This document shows positions 7,490 to 14,145 of a stretch of 17,576 bases of DNA, piece by piece. The notes under the pieces were generated by a model. It did no database searches. It was given only the letters and a program-made list of their open reading frames with translations, and was not told the DNA's origin. Location: positions 1 through 17,576 of the forward strand of contig PBSR01000057.1 of NCBI GenBank assembly GCA_002726335.1. Reading direction: 5' to 3'. The DNA is from Gemmatimonadaceae bacterium (GTDB lineage: Bacteria; Latescibacterota; UBA2968; UBA8231). Within the stretch, counting starts at the first letter, position 1, and every line of letters begins with the position of its first letter. Both the position numbers and the translations under genes were made by a program.

Positions 7490-8428
7490 TTGAGAGCCCT
7501 GACCCACGCCGACTGTGCCGACGTCCTCGTCGTCGCTATCACGCCACGGCGCACCAACGGCGACGTCGACCTGGATGGCGTACATCGGAACGTATCCCAC
7601 CTCGTCAACAACGGCGTCCGGTTCCTCATGCCCATGTGTGGCACCGGCCTCGTCTACGACGCCACGATGGCCGAGTTCGAGCAGGTGACTGCCGCCTTTG
7701 TCGATGCGGCGGGGGAGGCACTGGTCGTGCCCGGGATCGGTCCCGGGTACGGACGCTCACTAGAAATGGCTCGTATCGCCCGCGGCCTCGGGGTTGCCGG
7801 CGCCATGGTGATGCCCATCGTCGGGCCGGCCTCAGCGCCGGGCTCCCACGAGGGGCTGCGCCGTATCAGCGATCTTGCGGGGCTGCCCATCGTCCTCTAC
7901 CAACGACGCCTCGATATCATGCCCGTGGAGTCGGTGGTCGAACTGTGTGCCCTGGAAAGCGTCGTCGGGTTGAAATATGCCGTTGACGACGTGGACTCCT
8001 TCCGGCAGATCGTCGCCGGCGCCGGCCAGACGTGCGCCATGGTCTGCGGCATGGCCGAGGATCCGAGTATCACCTACCTGCAGTCAGGGGCCGTCGGCTT
8101 CAGCTCTGGAATGGCCAATTTCCTGCCGCGCATGAGCCTCTCCCTACTGTCCGCCTTCCGTCGTCGTGATCTTGCCGAGGCGGAGCGGCTGCGGGCTCTG
8201 ATGGTGCCCTTCGAAGACTTCCGCGCCGAGAATGGCGCCCGGTATTCGGCTTCGTTGCTGCATGCGGCCATGGACTACGCCGGTCTTGTGGGTGGCCCCG
8301 TGGTACCCTTCGCCGAAGATGTGGCCGCCGCCGACCTGCCGCGGGTGCACGAAATGATGGACGCACTGCTGGCCGAAGAGGGGTTGCTGAGTGCACCGAT
8401 GGCCACGACCGCTGGAGGTGTCGCATGA
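7490..8428 (+). CDS. Dihydrodipicolinate synthase / KDG aldolase family (DapA-like) lyase
   Basis: A 312-residue (beta/alpha)8 enzyme of the class I pyruvate-dependent aldolase family. The Schiff-base lysine is K162 in SVVGLKYAVDD and the assisting Tyr is Y137 in IVLYQRR. The phosphate/carboxylate loop is GTGLVYD (51-57) in place of GTTGE. The position of the Tyr pair contributed by PYY in canonical DapA reads PIV (109-111), arguing against diaminopimelate biosynthesis. A sugar-acid aldolase or dehydratase (2-keto-3-deoxy-acid type) is more likely. The start is TTG at 7490, supported by GAGGAG at 7475-7480, nine bases upstream. The next in-frame ATG codons fall inside the barrel. The stop overlaps the oxidoreductase ATG (ATGA at 8425-8428), so both products probably serve one pathway. 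Confidence 0.88.
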   Translation: MRALTHADCADVLVVAITPRRTNGDVDLDGVHRNVSHLVNNGVRFLMPMCGTGLVYDATMAEFEQVTAAFVDAAGEALVVPGIGPGYGRSLEMARIARGLGVAGAMVMPIVGPASAPGSHEGLRRISDLAGLPIVLYQRRLDIMPVESVVELCALESVVGLKYAVDDVDSFRQIVAGAGQTCAMVCGMAEDPSITYLQSGAVGFSSGMANFLPRMSLSLLSAFRRRDLAEAERLRALMVPFEDFRAENGARYSASLLHAAMDYAGLVGGPVVPFAEDVAAADLPRVHEMMDALLAEEGLLSAPMATTAGGVA

Positions 8429-9540
8429 GCCAAGCTACTCTGCAAGTCGGGCTGATCGGTGTGGGGGGAGTCTGCGCGGCCGTGCACTTTCCCGGACTGT
8501 CGCGGATTCCGGGCGTGGAGATCGCTGCCCTCTGCGATCCGGATGCCGCTCTGCTGGAGAGCCGGCGAGTCGAGTGGGGCGTTGAGAGGACGACCGCCGA
8601 TGTGGACGAGTTTCTCAAGACTGATCTCGATGCCGTCGTCATCGCTACGCCAAATCACCTGCATCGAGGTCTGATCGAACGAGCCCTGGAGGCTGGTTGT
8701 CACGTGATGTGCGAGAAGCCTCTCGGTATGGATCTGGCCGAAACGGTCGCCATCTATCGGACAGCCGTGTCCTCGGGAAGGCGCCACATGACGGCCTTCA
8801 CCTACCGCTTCGTTCCCGGTATGGCGTACCTGAAGCACCTCGTCGACAGCGGCGCACTGGGCACGATCCGACACGCCCGGATCCAGCGGTTGCAGGACTG
8901 GGGTGAGAACGCCATCGGCTGGCGCCAGTACCGGGCCCAGGCGGGACTGGGAGAGCTGGGTGACATGGGGATCCATCGGATCGACTATGCAGAGGATCTG
9001 ATGGGGCCGATCCGTTCAGTGTGCTCCAGCATGAAACAACTGGTACCGCGCCAGCAGACAGGGGAGGGTCAGGCGTGTCCGCCACAGGACGTGGAGGACT
9101 GGGTGGCCTGGATCGCCGAGTTCGACAGCGGGGCGAGCTGCGTCTTCGAGATGGGCAAGCTGTCGAGGGGGCGTGGTCCTGGTGGCGATCACGATCTTGC
9201 CGAACTGAATGGTACCGAGGCCAGCGCCGCGTATCACCTGCATAGCCCCCACGAGATCCTCTTCGCCGGGCGAGGCCGGAGTGAGCCGTACAGGGTTCTG
9301 CCGGTTCCGGAGCAGTTTCTCAAACGCCAGGGAAGTCCTAGTGACCCGGGGGAGGGTGACCCGGGTCGCACTTTTCGCTACGACCAGGCCTGGGAGTTCG
9401 TCAGCGCCATTCGGCAGGAACGTGACTGCACGCCCTCCTTCTATCATGGCATGCGCGCCCAGGCGGTGGCCGAAGCAGTCGTTACCGCCGATCGGGAGCG
9501 CCGATGGGTGGATGTTCCAGTAGTTCCTGACGGGGCATGA
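8425..9540 (+). CDS. Gfo/Idh/MocA family oxidoreductase
   Basis: A 371-residue NAD(P)-dependent dehydrogenase of the Gfo/Idh/MocA family, acting on sugars, inositols or their derivatives. The Rossmann motif VGLIGVGGVCAAVHFPGL is at residues 8-25, and the signature CEKPLGMDL contains E97-K98-P99. The catalytic D180-x3-H184 lies in GELGDMGIHRID. The segment VIATPNHLH at 72-80 is also typical. All expected residues are there, so the enzyme looks active. The ATG overlaps the upstream lyase stop (ATGA), indicating co-translation. It is the last full gene of the + strand run. Substrate is unknown; the neighbourhood (isomerase, cupins, lyase) suggests a sugar or polyol pathway. Confidence 0.92.
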   Translation: MSQATLQVGLIGVGGVCAAVHFPGLSRIPGVEIAALCDPDAALLESRRVEWGVERTTADVDEFLKTDLDAVVIATPNHLHRGLIERALEAGCHVMCEKPLGMDLAETVAIYRTAVSSGRRHMTAFTYRFVPGMAYLKHLVDSGALGTIRHARIQRLQDWGENAIGWRQYRAQAGLGELGDMGIHRIDYAEDLMGPIRSVCSSMKQLVPRQQTGEGQACPPQDVEDWVAWIAEFDSGASCVFEMGKLSRGRGPGGDHDLAELNGTEASAAYHLHSPHEILFAGRGRSEPYRVLPVPEQFLKRQGSPSDPGEGDPGRTFRYDQAWEFVSAIRQERDCTPSFYHGMRAQAVAEAVVTADRERRWVDVPVVPDGA

Positions 9541-9548
9541 GGCGAACG

Positions 9549-9653
9549 GTGAGTGACCAGGCGTCCGTTCTCGAGGTGAATGTTGTCGACACGGTCCAGG
9601 TGTATCAATTACGATACGTAAATATCATAATTGATGTCTCGCGCTCGGAGTGA
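9549..9653 (+). pseudogene. Short ORF directly after the oxidoreductase, possible truncated gene
   Basis: A GTG at 9549 preceded by GAGGCG (about 6 bases away) opens a 34-codon frame, VSDQASVLEVNVVDTV and onward, only 8 bases after the oxidoreductase stop. The first 17 codons have GC-rich codon use like the operon. From about 9600 the sequence turns AT-rich and the frame ends at TGA 9651-9653. This looks like the beginning of a further operon gene cut off at about 9600, but chance cannot be excluded. No family is recognisable. Confidence 0.25.
9604..9635. promoter_or_regulatory. 13-bp AT-rich inverted repeat, candidate regulator binding site
   Basis: ATCAATTACGATA (9604-9616) and TATCATAATTGAT (9623-9635) are inverted copies with 12 of 13 positions matching around a 6-base spacer CGTAAA. 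It lacks a U-run and is AT-rich, so it is an unlikely terminator and better suits a dimeric DNA-binding protein. It lies about 190 bases upstream of the predicted sigma-54 start point, a usual distance for an enhancer-binding protein site. The binding protein is unknown. Confidence 0.5.
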
Positions 9654-9753
9654 TGCCCTCTGGCGTGTCAACAGTGAGACGAGGCAAAGGGATTCTGCTG
9701 TCGCAAGGGTATGAAAGGTGCAGTCTGAATCTGCAACGATAACTGGGAACATG

Positions 9754-9781
9754 TTGTAAACACGTAGGTTACAGATATAAC
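9754..9781 (+). promoter_or_regulatory. Candidate sigma-70-type promoter
   Basis: TTGTAA (9754-9759) and TATAAC (9776-9781) are separated by 16 bases. The -10 matches TATAAT at 5 of 6 positions and the -35 matches TTGACA at 4 of 6. It would drive the 40-codon ORF at 9873. The AT-rich setting makes chance matches more likely. Confidence 0.3.
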
Positions 9782-9801
9782 GGACTCTTCCTTCTGAGAA
9801 C

Positions 9802-9817
9802 TGGCATAAGCCTTGCT
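9802..9817 (+). promoter_or_regulatory. Candidate sigma-54 (-24/-12) promoter
   Basis: TGGCAT (9802-9807), five bases, then TTGCT (9813-9817) reproduces the sigma-54 consensus TGGCAC-N5-TTGCW. The invariant GG (9803-9804) and GC (9815-9816) have the required 10-base separation. Transcription would start near 9828, giving a leader of about 45 bases to the ATG at 9873. Only one consensus base (C to T in TGGCAC) deviates in the core. Whether this organism has RpoN is not visible here. Confidence 0.5.
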
Positions 9818-9872
9818 TCTGCTGTGTCGTCTCGATCAATATCGATCGGACAACGACCCGGAAGATGGATGG

Positions 9873-9995
9873 ATGAGCCACCTGACCAAAGCCCTCAACG
9901 GCAATCCCGATCGCACGGAAGCTTTGCGAGACTGGTTTGGGATGTATATCGCAACGTTGCTGGTTACGAGTTTTGTTATCCTCTGCGCACGCTAG
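9873..9995 (+). CDS. 40-residue predicted small membrane protein
   Basis: The ORF starts at ATG 9873 with GGAAG at 9860-9864, eight bases upstream, and ends in TAG at 9993-9995. The first 23 residues are polar (MSHLTKALNGNPDRTEALRD, then WFG). Residues 24-39, MYIATLLVTSFVILCA, would form a single membrane-spanning helix, and the protein ends in Arg. The frame is open upstream to a TTG at 9813, but that codon is part of the sigma-54 -12 element. The combination of promoter match, leader, ribosome binding site and a clean TM pattern suggests a real small protein. The family is not recognised, and there is no homology evidence. It converges on the Lnt fusion gene, ending 7 bases before its stop. 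Confidence 0.4.
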   Translation: MSHLTKALNGNPDRTEALRDWFGMYIATLLVTSFVILCAR

Positions 9996-10002
9996 CAGCC
10001 CG

Positions 10003-12267
10003 TCACGACGTGGCCCCCGGTCTTTGTCGCAGTGCGAGCACAATGCGCAGCAGGACACGCGGATCGGCATGTACTGACCGATGGCGTTGCCATGGGGGCA
10101 GAAGCAGCGGCACGTCAAAGGCCGTATCGCTGCCTGGAGGAAGTCCCGAAGCGATGGGATCACCGCGCAGGTGAAGGGCACGGAAGCCGCGCTGTCGACG
10201 CACCATCCCGTCGTTGCCCTGACGTTGCTCGGCAAGATCTGCGAGCAGGGCCGGAAAGGGGAATCGAAGCCAGCGAGCCACCGTTGCCAGTCGTGTACCG
10301 CCGAAGGGCGAGGCCAGGGCGAAAACCCATGGCTCATCGTCCGACTCCCGGGACAGGGCGGCGGCGACCAGCCCACCCAGACTGTGACCGATGTAGTCGC
10401 ACGGTTCACCTGGACGGGCGCCATCGGCGTGGGTGACCAGGTCCGGCAACGGTAGATTGTGTCGCAGGTCGATGTCGATGATGCGCCCTGACGTCCCCGT
10501 GAAACAACGTTCCAGATGCGCCCGCAGAGTAACGAAGGCCTCTGCGGAACTATCGTATCCGGGAAGCAGAACCACGGGGCGTTGCAGCGGCGTCGGTTGT
10601 GCTGCAAGGATGTCGAGTTCGAGCCCTGCCGCAGCCATATCCTGCAAGACAGTGGCTCGCCGGCGATGGCCGACGAGGCAGAACCAGCCGACCCAGAGAC
10701 CGGCTCCAAGCAAGAAGACGACGTCACCGTATCTGACGTACGGTGTCAGTTCGGTGCGCGGCTGCACCGCAACGGCGAGGGTGCCAGTCTGGAACAGCTC
10801 TGTGGCGTGATGGATCCGTCCATCCGGACCGATGGCTCCCGAGATGCCCGTGTTGGCTGCCCTCACGACTGGCCGCCCCGTCTCCACGGCCCGCAGAACG
10901 ACCATGGCGAAATGCTGGTAGGGGGCTGCCGTGGTTCCGAACCAGGCGTCGTTGGTCGTGTTGACGAGGAACCCGGCTCCCCTGGCGGCAAGATCTCGAG
11001 TGATCGCCGGGAAGATGGACTCATAACAGACAAACAATCCCAGATGGTTCTCTGGTGCGGTGCCGAGAGGAATGATAGCGTGCCTCTCACCTGGATCGAA
11101 GGCGCCACTCTGCGCGGTGAGTTCGTGCATGTAGCCGAACAACCAGGCGAATGGCAGGTATTCGCCGAAGGGAACCAGGTGAACCTTGTCCCCGAAGCCG
11201 GCCACATCGCCCCGGCGGTCGATGAGGAATGAACGATTGTAGAGCCCCGGTCGTCCGGTGGGTGATCTGGTCCCGAGACTGCCTACGAGCAGCGGTGTGT
11301 CGATGTCGATCGCCAACTGTGCGACGGCGTGCCGGTAGCTCAGGTGAGCATCGTCGTCGAAGCGATAGGGGAGAGCGGTCTCGGGCCAGAGAATGAGGTC
11401 GAGACGACCGGAATCCTCGGCAAGCGCCCTGGTGAGGTCCGCGTATCTCTGCGTCGTGGATTGTTTCCACCCCGGCTCCCACTTCACATCCTGACGGATG
11501 TTTCCCTGTATAATGCCGATGCGCAGCGGCTCGATTTTGGACTCTGACGCCAGAGCGTTCAGTTGGCCGACGCCCCAGACGACAATGGCGATACCCGGGA
11601 GTAGGACGGCGAAGCTGGCACTGATCCGTTGCCTGGCACGGGTAGAGCAGAGCAGTTGGGCGAAACCCATGTTGACCAGGACGATGCAGAAAGTGAGGCC
11701 GTGGACGCCAGCAAGGGCGGCGAAAGCAGCGATCAAGGGTTCGTCGTACTGGGTGGTGCCCAGAACCACCCAGGGAAAGCCGGACAGCAGCCACGTCTGA
11801 ACCCAGTCCAGCAACACCCACGCCGCAGCTACCAGCCAGGGGATGAGGAGATCGGCGTTCCACGATGATGGCGTGCCAGCGTCACGGAGACGCCGACAGA
11901 TGCTGAAGAACAGCATCGGATAGACGGCCAGATAAAGGACGAGAAGGGCCGTCGTCGCCACGGCCTCCACCAACCCGAGCCCGCCGTATCGTCCCAGCGT
12001 CTCGGCGATCCAGTAGACCCGGAAGAGGCCGCTTGCGCCACCACTCGCCAGACCGCAGAGCAGAGCACTTCGGGTTGTCCAGGTGGCGCCGTTCGGTGGG
12101 CGAGTAACAACACAGAGTACGGGGACGAGACAGACCCAGGCGAGCCAGCCTGAGCCCCATCCCGGCAGGCTCAGACCGTGGAGAACGCCGCTGATGACAC
12201 CGGTCGCGATGGGAACCGCCAGAGGGGACAGGGAGACAACACGCTGCTCCGCCGACGGCGACGACAT
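10003..12267 (-). CDS. lnt: Apolipoprotein N-acyltransferase with C-terminal alpha/beta-hydrolase domain
   Basis: A 754-residue fusion. Residues 1-535 are a full-length Lnt, which transfers an acyl chain from phospholipid to the N-terminal Cys of lipoproteins at the outer face of the inner membrane. About seven helices occupy 12-238, then a nitrilase-like domain with catalytic E296 (WPETALP), K361 (GDKVHLVPFGEYLP) and C414 (FVCYESIF). A final helix at 513-533 is followed by HRRR. Residues 563-745 add a lipase-like hydrolase: oxyanion strand VVLLPGYDSS (565-574), nucleophile S629 in GHSLGG, ASPFGGT (652-658), likely acid D703 in LRGDPIASG, and H733 in RSVHADP. By the known Lnt topology this extra domain should be cytoplasmic. 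The start overlaps the preceding stop (TAATG), so it is coupled to the sigma-4-like gene. Ordinary Lnt is about 500-550 residues. Confidence 0.92.
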   Translation of the reverse strand: MSSPSAEQRVVSLSPLAVPIATGVISGVLHGLSLPGWGSGWLAWVCLVPVLCVVTRPPNGATWTTRSALLCGLASGGASGLFRVYWIAETLGRYGGLGLVEAVATTALLVLYLAVYPMLFFSICRRLRDAGTPSSWNADLLIPWLVAAAWVLLDWVQTWLLSGFPWVVLGTTQYDEPLIAAFAALAGVHGLTFCIVLVNMGFAQLLCSTRARQRISASFAVLLPGIAIVVWGVGQLNALASESKIEPLRIGIIQGNIRQDVKWEPGWKQSTTQRYADLTRALAEDSGRLDLILWPETALPYRFDDDAHLSYRHAVAQLAIDIDTPLLVGSLGTRSPTGRPGLYNRSFLIDRRGDVAGFGDKVHLVPFGEYLPFAWLFGYMHELTAQSGAFDPGERHAIIPLGTAPENHLGLFVCYESIFPAITRDLAARGAGFLVNTTNDAWFGTTAAPYQHFAMVVLRAVETGRPVVRAANTGISGAIGPDGRIHHATELFQTGTLAVAVQPRTELTPYVRYGDVVFLLGAGLWVGWFCLVGHRRRATVLQDMAAAGLELDILAAQPTPLQRPVVLLPGYDSSAEAFVTLRAHLERCFTGTSGRIIDIDLRHNLPLPDLVTHADGARPGEPCDYIGHSLGGLVAAALSRESDDEPWVFALASPFGGTRLATVARWLRFPFPALLADLAEQRQGNDGMVRRQRGFRALHLRGDPIASGLPPGSDTAFDVPLLLPPWQRHRSVHADPRVLLRIVLALRQRPGATS

Positions 12268-12593
12268 TACGACTCCATGTACTCGATCAGTGGCTTGCGC
12301 AGCTTCTCCAGAGCGCTGCGTTCGAGCGCCCGGACTTCGTCACTGGGGATGTGCAGATGGGAGGCGACAGCGCCTGGTGATCTCTTGTGCTGATAGCGCC
12401 CTTCGACAACCTTGAGCTCCTGGGGAGTCAACTCTTCCAGAGCGTGCAAGACGATCTGCCGAAGCTCCTGACTCTCGACACGAGCCAATGGTGTCTCCGG
12501 CAGGAACAGCGCGACGAAGCGCTCATCCAGCGTGATCCGGTCCTGGCGGCCGGCGGTGGGTGAGTCCTCGGCGATGCGGTCAAATCGGGGCAT
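12267..12593 (-). CDS. Stand-alone sigma-70 region 4-like protein
   Basis: A 108-residue protein. Residues 46-101 match sigma-70 region 4: ELTPQELKVVEGRY (54-67), then a helix-turn-helix (SPGAVASHLHIPSDEVRALERSALEKLRKPL, about 72-102) ending in the A-L-x-K-L-R pattern seen at the RpoD C-terminus. There is no region 2 or 3, and the N-terminal 45 residues are unfamiliar. It therefore cannot be a normal sigma factor and may bind the -35 element, the beta flap or another regulator. Its TAA stop shares an A with the Lnt ATG (TAATG at 12269-12265), so the two are translationally coupled. The ATG at 12593 has GAGAG about 6 bases upstream. An alternative is a HTH regulator of the LuxR/sigma-4 superfamily. 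Confidence 0.75.
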   Translation of the reverse strand: MPRFDRIAEDSPTAGRQDRITLDERFVALFLPETPLARVESQELRQIVLHALEELTPQELKVVEGRYQHKRSPGAVASHLHIPSDEVRALERSALEKLRKPLIEYMES

Positions 12594-12613
12594 GGGAACT
12601 CTCAGTTCTGCAC

Positions 12614-12644
12614 AAAAAAACAGGGAGCCGGAGCCGGCTCCCTG
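12614..12644 (-). terminator. Rho-independent terminator of the initiator tRNA
   Basis: On the minus strand CAGGGAGCCG and CGGCTCCCTG pair over a 4-base loop (12644-12621) and are followed directly by seven T residues (12620-12614). This is a textbook intrinsic terminator, nine bases after the encoded CCA of the tRNA. It lies only about 20 bases before the ATG of the sigma-4-like gene. Confidence 0.93.
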
Positions 12645-12653
12645 ATATGGATT

Positions 12654-12730
<77 letters not shown>

Positions 12731-12742
12731 ACACGAAGAGAG

Positions 12743-12770
12743 AAAGTAAGGACTGCGGGCTCCGACGCAA
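12743..12770 (-). promoter_or_regulatory. Possible promoter of the initiator tRNA
   Basis: On the minus strand TTGCGT (12770-12765) and TACTTT (12748-12743) are separated by 16 bases and end 12 bases before the tRNA. Both hexamers match consensus only at about half their positions. It is listed because a promoter is expected in the 57-base gap after the CorC gene. Confidence 0.2.
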
Positions 12771-12787
12771 GTCGGTGGAAGCCTCGT

Positions 12788-14134
12788 TCAAGACTCGCTG
12801 TCACTCGTCTCGTCGGGTTCCCCGTTGCCGTTGTCCTCCGCCGCGATGCGCTTCATCTGCACCTGCTGGATTCTCTGTCCGTCGACGGCGAGAATGATGA
12901 TTTCGAAGTTGGGAACAGTGATGGTCTGTCCACCTTCGGGTACGTGTCCCACATGGTTGTAGATGAAGCCTCCGAGGGTGTCGAAGCCGTCGCTTGGCAG
13001 GTCCGAACCAAGCAGGTCGTTCAACTCAGCGATGCTGATCCGGGGATTGACTATGAGGATTTCGTCAGGGGTCTGCCAGTTGTAGAGCGCTTCTTCGGCG
13101 TCGAACTCATCCTGTAGGTCGCCGACGATCTCCTCCACCAGGTCTTCGGTGGTAACCAGTCCTGCCGTCCCGCCGTATTCATCAACGGCCACGGCCAGGC
13201 GAGTACGGGCCACACTGAGATCTCTGAGCAGCTGGTCGATCTTCTTCGTCTCGGGAACGTAGTATGGTTCGTGCAGCAGATGCAGGGTCTCGCCATCTGC
13301 TGCGGGGATGCCATCCACCAGCAGGCTCAGTGGGCTGTCACCGTTCAGGTCTGCGCGAATCTCGATCAGCTGCAACAGGTCCTTGGCGAAGACGATGCCG
13401 CGGATCGAATCGAGAGATTCCTGGTAGATCGGGACGCGCGAGTGCCCGGTGTCGCGGATGGTGGTCAGCAGATCGTTGAGCGTGCCGCTCTGCTCAACGG
13501 CTGTGACATCGACACGCGGTACCATTACCTCGCGCACGACACGGTCATGAAAGCCGAAGACGCCTTCGATCATGTCCCGTTCGCCTTCTTCAAGGACCCC
13601 GGTCTCGCCTTCCGATTCGACGAGACTGCGCAACTCTTCCTCTTTCTCCGCCTTGAACTCCTCGTCGGAGTAGTCCCCGTTTGTCACTCGCTCTGCGAGT
13701 GCCGTAAAGGGGAACAGGAGAACGTAGAGTGGCACGAAGAGAAGGGCGGCTCTGGGCACGTACCAGTTCTCGTCTTCGTCCTCAAAGCGGACACGCCGTG
13801 CCGTGGCCGTAGCAAACAGGACACAAAGCGAAACGGCAGCAGTGACGCCGAGTGTTGCATACCGGGCGTCGACGTAGGCGCGCAACAGGAAGAACAGGGC
13901 CAGCGCCAGGGCGGCAGCACAGAATCCCTGCCCAAGTCGTGCCATCAGATGCAGGCGATGGCGAGGCTCGTAGATCTGCCACATGAGCAGGGCGCGGGGC
14001 GTGCCAGTCTCTTTCATCCGCTCCAGGTTGGAGCGTGACAGGACACTGAAAGTCGCCTCGTAGCTGGCGAGAATGAACAGGGCTGCCGAAGACAACAGCG
14101 TCAGCAGGAGTTCGAAAAGTTGTGGGGGTTCCAA
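12788..14134 (-). CDS. CorC/HlyC family protein: CNNM membrane domain, CBS pair, transporter-associated domain
   Basis: A 448-residue inner-membrane protein. Residues 1-145 hold about four helices of a CNNM (DUF21)-type domain (LLLTLLSSAALFILASYE at the start). A CBS pair follows (about 200-335, including REVMVPRVDVTAV, GHSRVPIYQESLDSIRGIVFAKDLL and LAVAVDEYGGTAGLVTTEDLVEEIVGD). The C-terminal CorC/HlyC domain spans about 355-430. The signatures MVPR and VAVDEYGGTAGLVT are typical. Related proteins are linked to Mg2+/Co2+ transport or efflux and to adenine-nucleotide sensing through CBS; the true role here is inferred. The start is TTG at 14134 with GAGAG close upstream, 11 bases after the ybeY stop. 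The last 17 residues are acidic and disordered (EDNGNGEPDETSDSES). Confidence 0.9.
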   Translation of the reverse strand: MEPPQLFELLLTLLSSAALFILASYEATFSVLSRSNLERMKETGTPRALLMWQIYEPRHRLHLMARLGQGFCAAALALALFFLLRAYVDARYATLGVTAAVSLCVLFATATARRVRFEDEDENWYVPRAALLFVPLYVLLFPFTALAERVTNGDYSDEEFKAEKEEELRSLVESEGETGVLEEGERDMIEGVFGFHDRVVREVMVPRVDVTAVEQSGTLNDLLTTIRDTGHSRVPIYQESLDSIRGIVFAKDLLQLIEIRADLNGDSPLSLLVDGIPAADGETLHLLHEPYYVPETKKIDQLLRDLSVARTRLAVAVDEYGGTAGLVTTEDLVEEIVGDLQDEFDAEEALYNWQTPDEILIVNPRISIAELNDLLGSDLPSDGFDTLGGFIYNHVGHVPEGGQTITVPNFEIIILAVDGQRIQQVQMKRIAAEDNGNGEPDETSDSES

Positions 14135-14145
14135 AAGTGGTTCTC

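Larger units (their letters stand above)
9541..10002. other. 460-base spacer between convergent gene blocks
   Basis: The stop of the + strand oxidoreductase (9540) and the stop of the - strand Lnt fusion (10003) are 462 bases apart. The DNA from about 9600 to 9840 is clearly richer in A+T than the flanks. It contains a short ORF (9549-9653), a 13-bp inverted repeat (9604-9635), a sigma-70-like and a sigma-54-like promoter match (9754-9817), and a 40-codon ORF (9873-9995). I see no convincing intrinsic terminator for either flanking operon here. Confidence 0.7.

Noticed and set aside
9544..9571. GAACGG / CCGTTC inverted repeat after the oxidoreductase stop as a terminator
   Set aside because: Only 6 bp with a 16-base loop and no following T-run on either strand.
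9609..10727. 372-codon open frame on the minus strand running from the spacer into the Lnt hydrolase region
   Set aside because: It overlaps the well-supported lnt frame on the same strand in another phase, has Trp/Cys/Ser/Arg-rich composition without domains, and begins inside another gene.
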